8,480 bases of DNA, from NCBI GenBank assembly GCA_002306375.1, contig DBRU01000056.1, forward strand, positions 354 to 8,833. Direction: 5' to 3'. The notes under the pieces are model-generated. The model saw only the letters and a program-made list of their open reading frames with translations, was not told where the DNA came from and did not search any database. A program made the position numbers and the translations under genes. Position 1 is the first letter of the stretch. Each line of letters begins with the position of its first letter. The DNA comes from Faecalibacterium sp. UBA1360 (lineage in GTDB: Bacteria; Bacillota; Clostridia; Oscillospirales; Ruminococcaceae). Of the stretch, positions 1 to 5,755 are shown one piece after another.

Positions 1-279
1 ACCCTGACCCGCAAGGAAGGGTCGGCGGATTCCATCCGGCTGCTCACCGGCGTCAAGAGCCCCATGGTCCTCACCGACGCGGGCAACGGCCACAAGGTCA
101 CGGTGGCCTTTGACGAAGAAGCCTTCGGCAAGGGCGTGCTGTGGCAGCAGGACGCCGAGCGCTTTGTGTGCATGGAGCCCTGGAACGGCTGGGCCAACAG
201 CGTCAACGAGGCAGGCAGGCACGAGGAACTGGCCCCGGGCCAGACCAAGACCTTTGCCTGGACCATCACCATCGAATAA
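1..279 (+). CDS. Aldose 1-epimerase (mutarotase)-like protein, C-terminal 92 residues, 5' end outside window
   Basis: The frame is open from the first base of the window and stops at TAA 277-279, so only the C-terminal part of the protein is present. The segment FVCMEPWNGWANSVN followed by ELAPGQTKTFAWTITIE matches the end of aldose-1-epimerase-like proteins, where an F(V/I)CxEPW motif precedes an 'L.PGE..' turn and a final beta strand. Such enzymes interconvert the alpha and beta anomers of free or phosphorylated sugars in the cytoplasm. The catalytic His and Glu cannot be checked because the N-terminal two thirds is missing, and the sugar substrate cannot be assigned. The internal ATG at position 64 falls within the conserved fold and is not the real start. 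The gene converges on the kdu operon and has its own hairpin terminator 15 bases after the stop. Confidence 0.72.
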   Translation, partial: TLTRKEGSADSIRLLTGVKSPMVLTDAGNGHKVTVAFDEEAFGKGVLWQQDAERFVCMEPWNGWANSVNEAGRHEELAPGQTKTFAWTITIE

Positions 280-293
280 ACTCCGCAACCCTT

Positions 294-330
294 CCGCCCC
301 GGGCGGCCCCAGGCCGCCCGGGGCGGGTTT
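294..330 (+). terminator. Intrinsic terminator of the epimerase-like gene
   Basis: A perfect 15-bp GC-rich stem (294-308 with 312-326) has a 3-nt loop and is followed by GTTTGTGTAT. It begins 14 bases after the stop codon. The U-tract is short and interrupted, so termination may be partial. The hairpin at 553-577 could act as a backup in this direction. Confidence 0.75.
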
Positions 331-358
331 GTGTATGGCGGGGCGGGCGGCAGGCGAG

Positions 359-524
359 CCGGTAACGGGCAACGTGGAAAAGTTGACAACCCCTCCGCCG
401 CTGCGCGGCACCTCCCCTTACACAGGGGAGGCATGCAAGGTGGCAGTGCCCCAAGGCTCCCCTGTGCAAGGGGAGCTGGCGCCGAAGGCGCCTGAGGGGT
501 TGTGACCCCTGCCCGAGCTGCCGG
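359..524. repeat. Intergenic inverted-repeat element, copy A (complete)
   Basis: The outer ends are imperfect inverted repeats: CCGGTAACGGGCA at 359-371, and at 510-524 a sequence whose complement is CCGGCAGCTCGGGCA. Inside are two inverted half-units. The left one, about 383-432, contains TTGACAACCCCTCC, a small GC hairpin, and CCTCCCCTTACACAGGGGAGG. The right one, about 448-509, contains AAGGCTCCCCTGTGCAAGGGGAGC, a hairpin (GGCGCC GAA GGCGCC), and CTGAGGGGTTG. The same arrangement recurs at 2668-2884, and a half-unit at 2505-2588. No coding frame in it is convincing. It looks like a non-autonomous, MITE- or REP-like element lying between two convergent genes. Together with two terminators it fills the 325-base gap between the epimerase-like gene and kduD, where I see no gene. 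Confidence 0.75.
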
Positions 525-546
525 TTTTGCCCCGCTGCCCGGGCAC

Positions 547-579
547 AAAAAAGCCCCCTCCCGAAACGGGAGGGGGCTT
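547..579 (-). terminator. Intrinsic terminator of the kduI-kduD operon
   Basis: On the minus strand a perfect 11-bp stem (577-567 with 563-553, plus two A-U pairs) closes a 3-nt loop and runs straight into six U residues (547-552). It lies 25 bases after the kduD stop codon. This is a textbook rho-independent terminator. Confidence 0.93.
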
Positions 580-604
580 GCTTTATGGGGTGGGGTCAGC
601 GGGA

Positions 605-1414
605 TCAGCCGGGCTGCTTGCCGATGTAGGCCAGGATGCCGCCGTCCACGTACAGGATCAGGCCGTTGACGAAGTCGGACGCCTCGGAAGCCAGGAACAC
701 GGCGGGGCCGCCCAGATCCTCGGCTTCGCCCCAGCGGCCGGCCGGGGTCTTGGCGATGATGAACTGGTCGAAGGGATGACGGGAACCGTCGGGCTGGATC
801 TCACGCAGGGGCGCGGTCTGCGGGGTGGCGATGTAGCCGGGGCCGATGCCGTTGCACTGGATGTTGAACTCGCCGTACTCGGAGGCGATGTTCTTGGTCA
901 GCATCTTCAGGCCGCCCTTGGCAGCGGCGTAGGCGGAGACGGTCTCGCGGCCCAGCTCGCTCATCATGGAGCAGATGTTGATGATCTTGCCGCCGCCCTG
1001 GGCGATCATGTCGGGAATGACGGCCTTGGCAACGATGAAGGGGGCGTTCAGGTCCACGTCGATGACCTGACGGAACTGGGCGGCGCTCATCTCGCACATG
1101 GGGATGCGCTTGATGATGCCGGCGTTGTTGACCAGCACGTTGATGTGGCCCACTTCCTCGGTGATCTTGGCGACCATGGCGTTGACGGCGTCCTCGTTGG
1201 TGACGTCGCAGACATAGCCGTGGGCGTCGATGCCGGCCTCTTTGTAGGCGGCCAGGCCCTTGTCGACCAGCTCCTGCTTGATGTCGTTGAAGACGATGGT
1301 GGCGCCGCAGTTGGCCATGGCGGTGGCGATGGCGAAGCCGATGCCGTAGGACGCGCCGGTGATCAGGGCGACCTTGCCGGTCAGGTCAAAGGATTTCGGG
1401 GTGCAGACAGACAT
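605..1414 (-). CDS. kduD: SDR-family 2-dehydro-3-deoxy-D-gluconate 5-dehydrogenase / gluconate 5-dehydrogenase
   Basis: This 269-residue protein is a classical short-chain dehydrogenase. The nucleotide-binding motif GASYGIG is at 20-26, an acidic residue (D44) at the end of strand 2 suggests NAD(H) use, NNAG is at 96-99, and the catalytic set is N123, S149, Y162 and K166. The C-terminal 'YVDGGILAYIGKQP' ending is typical of the gluconate 5-dehydrogenase/KduD group. Lying 79 bases downstream of kduI, it most likely reduces 2,5-diketo-3-deoxygluconate to 2-keto-3-deoxygluconate in uronate breakdown. Many close relatives are named gluconate 5-dehydrogenase (idnO/gno), so the name rests partly on context. 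The start at 1414 follows GGGAGGT (1428-1422) with a 7-nt gap. The frame stays open upstream to 1534 but overlaps the kduI end and lacks a ribosome site and SDR similarity there. A strong terminator follows the stop. Confidence 0.88.
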   Translation of the reverse strand: MSVCTPKSFDLTGKVALITGASYGIGFAIATAMANCGATIVFNDIKQELVDKGLAAYKEAGIDAHGYVCDVTNEDAVNAMVAKITEEVGHINVLVNNAGIIKRIPMCEMSAAQFRQVIDVDLNAPFIVAKAVIPDMIAQGGGKIINICSMMSELGRETVSAYAAAKGGLKMLTKNIASEYGEFNIQCNGIGPGYIATPQTAPLREIQPDGSRHPFDQFIIAKTPAGRWGEAEDLGGPAVFLASEASDFVNGLILYVDGGILAYIGKQPG

Positions 1415-1493
1415 TGTAATGACCTCCCAAGTTGTTTGTGCTATATCCGAAGCGCCCGGGGGCGCAAGGGTACGAAAAAAAGGCGGATGCGGT

Positions 1494-2339
1494 TCAGCGC
1501 AGGTCGGTGGTGGCGATGTTGTCCATGTCGTCAAACTCCATGTTTTCGCCGCCCATGGCCCAGATGAAGGTGTAGTTGGAGGTGCCCACGCCGCTGTGGA
1601 TGCTCCAGGACGGGCTGATGACCGCGTCGTAGTTGTGCATGAGGATGTGGCGGGTTTCGGTGGGTTCGCCCATCATGTGGAAGACGGCCTGGCCTTCGGG
1701 GATCTCAAAGTAGGTGTAGATCTCCATGCGGCGCTCGTGGGTGTGGCTGGGCATGGTGTTCCAGTTGCTGCCGGGGTCCAGGCAGGTCATGCCCATGGAC
1801 AGCTGGCAGGTCTTGAGCACGCTGGGGTGGATGAACTGGTTGATCGTGCGCTTGTTGCAGGTCTCCAGGGTGCCCAGGGGGCGCTTGGCGGCTTCCTCAA
1901 TGGTGATGAGCTTGGTCTCGTAGCGGCAGTGGGCCGGGGCGGAGACCATGTAGAACTTGGCGGGCTTTTCGGGGTCAACGCTCTTGAAGGTGACCTGCTT
2001 GGTGCCCTGGGTGATGTACAGGCAGTCCTTGTAGTTCATGGGGTATTCCACGCCGTCGGCGATGACCACGCCGGCGCCGTCGCCGATGTTGAACATGCCG
2101 ATCTCGCGGCGTTCCAGGAAATAATGGGTGCCGAAGTTGGCCCACACGTCGATGCCCTTGTCGATGGACACTTCCTCATGCACGGGCATGCAGCCCAGGG
2201 TGACCATGCGGTCCACGTGGCTGTACACGGCCACGACCTCGTCGGCCTTGTACAGGCCGGTGATGAGGAATTCGCCTCGGGTCTCGTCGGTGGTGTAGCG
2301 CTTAAAATCGCGCTGGTTGCAGGAATAGCGGATATCCAT
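1494..2339 (-). CDS. kduI: 5-dehydro-4-deoxy-D-glucuronate isomerase
   Basis: This 281-residue cupin-fold protein is close to the 278 residues of E. coli KduI. It isomerises 5-keto-4-deoxyuronate, formed from unsaturated uronates released by pectin or glycosaminoglycan lyases, to 2,5-diketo-3-deoxygluconate, the substrate of the next gene. The expected zinc ligands are all visible: H199 and H201 in MPSHTHERR, E206, and H248 in SWSIHSGVG. These sit at a constant offset of three from the E. coli ligands (196, 198, 203, 245). The start at 2339 has AGGAGGT (2354-2348) 8 nt upstream. The frame extends upstream to 2567, but that would cross the promoter and operators, so the longer version is rejected. 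It is the first gene of a two-gene operon. Downstream enzymes (KdgK, KdgA), lyases and transporters are not in the window. Confidence 0.96.
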   Translation of the reverse strand: MDIRYSCNQRDFKRYTTDETRGEFLITGLYKADEVVAVYSHVDRMVTLGCMPVHEEVSIDKGIDVWANFGTHYFLERREIGMFNIGDGAGVVIADGVEYPMNYKDCLYITQGTKQVTFKSVDPEKPAKFYMVSAPAHCRYETKLITIEEAAKRPLGTLETCNKRTINQFIHPSVLKTCQLSMGMTCLDPGSNWNTMPSHTHERRMEIYTYFEIPEGQAVFHMMGEPTETRHILMHNYDAVISPSWSIHSGVGTSNYTFIWAMGGENMEFDDMDNIATTDLR

Positions 2340-2390
2340 GCGCAAAGACCTCCTGTTGGTTTTCGGATGTTGGACCCTGCGCCGCAGGGC

Positions 2391-2400
2391 TTGTATACAA
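2391..2400. promoter_or_regulatory. Palindromic operator O1, GntR-type, over the kduI start point
   Basis: TTGTATACAA is a perfect 10-bp palindrome starting 2 bases downstream of the -10 hexamer, so it covers the expected transcription start. Operators of this shape (TnGTATACnA) are typical of the FadR-type branch of the GntR regulators, which includes hexuronate regulators such as UxuR/ExuR. Repression by blocking initiation, relieved by a uronate intermediate, is inferred. No regulator gene is in the window. Confidence 0.65.
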
Positions 2401-2402
2401 TC

Positions 2403-2431
2403 ATTATAGACGAAATTTTGCCGCCGAGAAA
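2403..2431 (-). promoter_or_regulatory. Sigma-A-type promoter of kduI-kduD
   Basis: A perfect -10 hexamer TATAAT lies at 2408-2403 on the minus strand. At a 17-bp spacing the -35 position reads TTTCTC (2431-2426), a poor match, so the promoter may be weak or need help. Transcription should begin near 2396, giving a leader of about 57 nt. The leader contains a small 6-bp hairpin (CCCTGC GGC GCAGGG, 2375-2389) before the ribosome site. That hairpin has no U-tract and is not a terminator. Confidence 0.7.
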
Positions 2432-2441
2432 GTGTATACAA
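2432..2441. promoter_or_regulatory. Second operator O2 just upstream of the kduI -35 region
   Basis: GTGTATACAA matches the perfect palindrome at 2391-2400 in 9 of 10 positions. Its centre is 41 bp away, close to four helical turns. It abuts the -35 hexamer, so the two sites bracket the promoter on the same face of the DNA. This arrangement fits cooperative binding or a short loop by one repressor. That reading is inferred from geometry only. Confidence 0.58.
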
Positions 2442-2504
2442 GCACAAGATTCCAAAAGATTTTTTGGCTGGTTTGTCGCACAAGCACAAAGGGGGGCGGG
2501 GGCG

Positions 2505-2588
2505 GCCACCCCAAGGCTCCCCTGTGTAAGGGGAGCTGTCGCCGCCAGTCGACTGAGGGGGTGGCAACCCCGCCCGATTTGCCGTTTG
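2505..2588. repeat. Intergenic inverted-repeat element, copy B (right half only)
   Basis: This stretch has the right half-unit of the element at 359-524 and 2668-2884: CCACCCCAAGGCTCCCCTG, TAAGGGGAGCTGTCGCC, a short hairpin, then CTGAGGGGGTGGCAACCCC and GCCCGATTTGCCGTTTG. No left half-unit precedes it; unrelated AT-richer sequence with the kdu promoter region lies upstream instead. It appears to be a solo half, left by deletion or inserted as such. Confidence 0.68.
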
Positions 2589-2615
2589 GGTATCGGTGCT
2601 TGTTCGCCCTGGTTC

Positions 2616-2643
2616 GTAGGGACGGGATAAGTCCCGTCCCTAC
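2616..2643. repeat. Perfect 12-bp inverted repeat between two repeat elements
   Basis: GTAGGGACGGGA at 2616-2627 is perfectly complementary to 2632-2643, with a 4-nt loop (TAAG). Neither side carries a U-tract, so it is not an intrinsic terminator. It may be a separate small repeat family, since GTAGGGACGG-type palindromes occur widely in gut Firmicutes as I recall. The surrounding bases, 2589-2667, show nothing else I recognise. Confidence 0.55.
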
Positions 2644-2667
2644 AATGCGAGACAAACGGCATACGGC

Positions 2668-2884
2668 CCGGTAACGGGCAATATCGCCAAGTTGACAACC
2701 CCTCCGGGGCTGCGCCCCACCTCCCCTTACACAGGGGAGGCATATGGGGAAGAAAGCTGCGCCCCACTCACCGCTGCCACAGGGGAGGCATACAAGGCAG
2801 CAGCCACCCCAAGGCTCCCCTGTGTAAGGGGAGCTGTCGCCGCCAGGCGACTGAGGGGTTGGCAACCCCGCCCGATCTCCCGTT
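2668..2884. repeat. Intergenic inverted-repeat element, copy C (complete, internally expanded)
   Basis: This has the same plan as the copy at 359-524: outer end CCGGTAACGGGCA (2668-2680), left half-unit about 2692-2742, right half-unit about 2804-2870, then GCCCGATCTCCCGTT as the other outer end. It is about 50 bp longer because CACAGGGGAGGCATA-type sequence occurs twice (2730-2744 and 2778-2792), with GC-rich spacer between. It lies between the ilvD terminator and the kdu promoter region. The whole gap 2340-2969 holds only this element, the half copy, the hairpin at 2616-2643, the kdu regulatory sites and the ilv terminator; I see no gene in it. Confidence 0.74.
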
Positions 2885-2910
2885 TTTGTACCAACGCCAT
2901 ATCCCGCCCC

Positions 2911-2946
2911 ACAAAAAAATCCGGGGCCGCACGGCGCGGCCCCGGA
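2911..2946 (-). terminator. Intrinsic terminator of the ilvBNCD operon
   Basis: On the minus strand a perfect 11-bp stem (2946-2936 with 2930-2920) closes a 5-nt loop and is followed by seven U residues (2919-2913). It starts 23 bases after the ilvD stop and separates the ilv operon from the kdu operon downstream. On the plus strand the hairpin has no U-tract, so it acts in one direction. Confidence 0.94.
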
Positions 2947-2969
2947 ACAGGCAAAGGGCAAAATTTCTG

Positions 2970-4628
2970 TCAGCGCAGCACCGCGCCCAGGTTGGCCGAG
3001 GTCACCATGCGGGCGTACCGCGCCAGCCAGCCCGACTTGACGTTGGGCTCGGGGGCGGTGTAGGCGGCTTCGCGCCGGGCCAGCTCGGCCTCGTCTACCA
3101 GCAGCGTGATGGAGGCGTTGGGGATGTCGATGGCGATGGGGTCGCCCTCCTGCACCAGGCGGATGGGCCCGCCCGAGGCGGCCTCGGGGCTGACATGGCC
3201 GATGGCCGCGCCGCGGGACGCGCCCGAGAACCGGCCGTCGGTGATCAGCGCCACCGTCTTGTCCAGCTTCATGCCGGCCAGGGCGCTGGTGGGGTTGAGC
3301 ATCTCCCGCATGCCGGGGCCGCCCTTGGGGCCCTCGTACCGGATGACCACCACGTCGCCGGGGTGGATGTGGCCGGCATAGATGGCGGCAATGGCCGTCT
3401 CCTCGCTGTCAAAGACCCGGGCCGGGCCGGTGTGGCACTGCATTTCGGGCGCCACGGCGCTGCGCTTGACCACGCAGCCGTCGGGGGCCAGGTTGCCCCA
3501 CAAAATTTGCAAGCCGCCCGTGACCGAGTAGGGGTCGCTGATGGGCCGGATGGCCTTCTCGTTCAGGATCTTCGCCCCGGCGATGTTCTCGCCCAGGGTC
3601 TTGCCCGTGACGGTGGGCGCCTCCAGGTCCAGCAGGCCCGCCTTGGCCAGTTCGGCCTGCACGGCGGGGATGCCGCCTGCCTCGAACAGGTCGGGCATGT
3701 GGGTGGGACCGGCGGGGGCCAGGTGGCACAGGTTGGGGGTCCTGGCGCTGATCTCGTTGAAGAGCTTGAGGTCAATGGGCACGCCCGCCTCGTAGGCGAT
3801 GGCCAGCAGGTGCAGCACCGTGTTGGTGGAGCAGCCCAGGGCCATGTCGCAGGTCAGGGCGTTGCGGATGGACCGCTCGTTGACGATCTGCCGGGCCGTG
3901 ACGCCCCGGTTGACCAGGTCCATGATGGCCATGCCCGCCCGCTTGGCCAGCTGCAGGCGCTTGGCGTACACGGCGGGGATGGTGCCGTTGCCGGGCAGGG
4001 CGATGCCGATGGCCTCGCACAGGCAGTTCATGCTGTTGGCCGTGTACATGCCCGAGCAGGACCCGCAGCCGGGGCAGCAGTTGCAGGTGCAGTCCTCCAG
4101 CTGGTCGTCGTCGATGAGCCCGGCCTTGTAGGCGCCCACGGCCTCGAACATTTTGGAAAGGCTGACTTCCTCGCCGCCGTAGCGGCCCGCCAGCATGGGC
4201 CCGCCCGAGCACACCACCGCGGGCACGTCCATGCGCACCGCCGCCATCAGCATGCCGGGCACGATCTTGTCGCAGTTGGGCACCAGCACCAGGCCGTCCA
4301 GCTGGTGGGCCATGTACATGGTCTCCACGCTGTCGCAGATCAGCTCCCGGCTGGCCAGGGAATACTTCATGCCGATGTGGCCCATGGCGATGCCGTCGCA
4401 TACGCCGATGGCGGGCATCAGCACCGGGGTGCCCCCGGCCATGCGGATGCCGGCCTTGACCGCGTCGGCGATCTTGTCCAGGTTCATGTGGCCGGGCACG
4501 ATCTCGCTGTAGGCCGACACCACGCCGATCAGCGGGCGCTCCAGCTCTTCGGGGGTGTAGCCCAGGGCATAAAACAGGCTGCGGTTGGGCGCGCGCTCGG
4601 GCCCTTTTTTGACGTTGTCGCTGTGCAT
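2970..4628 (-). CDS. ilvD: Dihydroxy-acid dehydratase
   Basis: This 552-residue cytoplasmic iron-sulfur enzyme dehydrates 2,3-dihydroxy-isovalerate and 2,3-dihydroxy-3-methylvalerate to the keto acids that precede valine and isoleucine. Family signatures are clear: CDGIAMGHIGM at 77-87, NCDKIVPGM at 118-126 (C119 as a cluster ligand, D120/K121 near the metal), CGSCSGMYTANSM at 188-200 (C191 as a cluster ligand), and DGRFSGASRGAAIGHVSPEA at 464-483 with the catalytic serine (S468). Length and motifs fit a full-length DHAD rather than a sugar-acid dehydratase (Edd), and the operon supports this. Residues 180-191 hold six cysteines, more than the usual three. The start at 4628 has AGAAGG (4643-4638) 9 nt upstream. 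It is the last gene of the operon, 36 bases after ilvC, and is followed by a terminator. Confidence 0.97.
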   Translation of the reverse strand: MHSDNVKKGPERAPNRSLFYALGYTPEELERPLIGVVSAYSEIVPGHMNLDKIADAVKAGIRMAGGTPVLMPAIGVCDGIAMGHIGMKYSLASRELICDSVETMYMAHQLDGLVLVPNCDKIVPGMLMAAVRMDVPAVVCSGGPMLAGRYGGEEVSLSKMFEAVGAYKAGLIDDDQLEDCTCNCCPGCGSCSGMYTANSMNCLCEAIGIALPGNGTIPAVYAKRLQLAKRAGMAIMDLVNRGVTARQIVNERSIRNALTCDMALGCSTNTVLHLLAIAYEAGVPIDLKLFNEISARTPNLCHLAPAGPTHMPDLFEAGGIPAVQAELAKAGLLDLEAPTVTGKTLGENIAGAKILNEKAIRPISDPYSVTGGLQILWGNLAPDGCVVKRSAVAPEMQCHTGPARVFDSEETAIAAIYAGHIHPGDVVVIRYEGPKGGPGMREMLNPTSALAGMKLDKTVALITDGRFSGASRGAAIGHVSPEAASGGPIRLVQEGDPIAIDIPNASITLLVDEAELARREAAYTAPEPNVKSGWLARYARMVTSANLGAVLR

Positions 4629-4664
4629 GGGGTATGACCTTCTTTCCTCTTGATGGGGATGGGC

Positions 4665-5684
4665 TTACTTCTTCAGCCAGCTCATCATCTTGCGCAGCTC
4701 GGCGCCCACCTTCTCGATCAGGTGGTCGTTCTGCACCCGGCGCTGGGCCAGGAAGTGGGTCTTGCGGCCGCCGTTGGGGCTCATCTCGGTCAGGAACTCG
4801 CTGGCGAAGGTGCCGTCCTGGATCTCGGTCAAAACCTTCTTCATCTCCTTGCGGGTGTCCTCGGTGATCAGGCGCTTGCCGGTGCGGTAGTCGCCGTACT
4901 CGGCGGTGTTGGAGATGGAGTACCGCATCTTGCCGAAGCCGCCCTCGTTGATCAGGTCAACGATCAGCTTCATCTCATGGCAGGTCTCGAAGTAGGCCAT
5001 CTCGGGGGCGTAGCCGGCTTCCACCAGGGTGTCGAAGCCCGCCTTGATCAGCTCGCACACGCCGCCGCACAGAACGGCCTGCTCGCCGAACAGGTCGGTC
5101 TCGGTCTCTTCCTTGAAGGTGGTCTCCAGGATGCCGGCGCGGCCCGCGCCGATGCCGGAGGCGTAGGCCAGGGCGATCTCCTTGGCTTTGCCGGTGTAGT
5201 CCTGCTCCACGCAGATCAGGCTGGGCACGCCGTGGCCTTCCACATACTGGCTGCGCACGGTGTGGCCGGGGCCCTTGGGGGCGATCATGATGACGTCCAC
5301 GTTGGCCGGGGGCACGATGGTCTTGAAGTGGATGTTGAAGCCGTGGGCGAAGGCCAGGGCCTTGCCCTCGGTCATGTAGGGGGCGACCTGCTTGTTGTAG
5401 ATGTCGGCGCACAGCTCGTCGGGCACCAGCATCATGACCACGTCGCCGGCCTTGGCGGCCTCCTCCACGGGCAGGACCTTGAAGTTTTCATGGGTCTCGG
5501 CGAATTTGGCGGCCTTTTCCCAGTGGGCGGAGCCTTCGCGCAGGCCGACGACGACGTTGACGCCGCTCTCGGCCAGGTTTTCGGAATGGGCGTGGCCCTG
5601 GCTGCCGAAGCCGATGACGGCGACGGTCTTGCCGTCCAGCATGCCCAGGTTGCAGTCGGAATCGTAATACTTGTTGATGGCCAT
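4665..5684 (-). CDS. ilvC: Ketol-acid reductoisomerase, class I (short form)
   Basis: This 339-residue enzyme rearranges and reduces acetolactate or acetohydroxybutyrate to the dihydroxy acid, using Mg2+ and a nicotinamide cofactor. The length is that of class I KARI. The Rossmann motif GFGSQGHAHSENL is at 25-37. Active-site residues typical of the family are present: H114, K137, D197, E201, E233, E237 and S258. The cofactor-phosphate loop reads GLREGSAHWEKA (47-58), keeping R49 and S52 but with His54 where Ser is common in NADPH-type enzymes. The start at 5684 follows AAAGGAGT (5701-5694) with a gap of about 10 nt. It lies 71 bases after ilvN; this gap holds a 5-bp hairpin (5729-5745) without a U-tract, so cotranscription is expected. 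Confidence 0.98.
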   Translation of the reverse strand: MAINKYYDSDCNLGMLDGKTVAVIGFGSQGHAHSENLAESGVNVVVGLREGSAHWEKAAKFAETHENFKVLPVEEAAKAGDVVMMLVPDELCADIYNKQVAPYMTEGKALAFAHGFNIHFKTIVPPANVDVIMIAPKGPGHTVRSQYVEGHGVPSLICVEQDYTGKAKEIALAYASGIGAGRAGILETTFKEETETDLFGEQAVLCGGVCELIKAGFDTLVEAGYAPEMAYFETCHEMKLIVDLINEGGFGKMRYSISNTAEYGDYRTGKRLITEDTRKEMKKVLTEIQDGTFASEFLTEMSPNGGRKTHFLAQRRVQNDHLIEKVGAELRKMMSWLKK

Positions 5685-5755
5685 GGGAACATTACTCCTT
5701 TACTGAATACAATTTGTTTTTTATTGCGACGGATATACTTTCCGTGGAAACGGGG

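Noticed and set aside
110..505. A 131-codon plus-strand frame overlapping the epimerase fragment and running into the repeat
   Set aside because: It is an out-of-frame Pro/Arg-rich shadow that reads through a strong hairpin and the repeat element.
385..509. The repeats as a CRISPR array
   Set aside because: The repeats are inverted half-units in scattered intergenic copies, not regularly spaced direct repeats with unique spacers, and no cas gene is present.
1452..1465. GCGCCC-GG-GGGCGC hairpin between kduI and kduD as a terminator
   Set aside because: The 6-bp stem lacks a U-tract in the direction of transcription, and kduD has a good ribosome site but no promoter of its own.
527..2630. Plus-strand frames of 346 and 423 codons opposite kduD and kduI
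   Set aside because: Same antisense bias; they run across terminators, operators and repeats and show no protein-family features.
2404..3063. Several 75-185-codon frames within the ilv-kdu intergenic gap, including ones with repeated PLCKG/PCVRG-type peptides
   Set aside because: These peptides are translations of the palindromic repeat elements in different frames, with no ribosome site or domain support.
2859..4637. A 592-codon plus-strand frame opposite ilvD
   Set aside because: Same low-complexity antisense composition; the minus strand is an unambiguous dihydroxy-acid dehydratase.
5729..5745. Hairpin between ilvN and ilvC as a terminator or attenuator
   Set aside because: The stem is only 5 bp with a 7-nt loop, and no U-tract follows on the operon strand.
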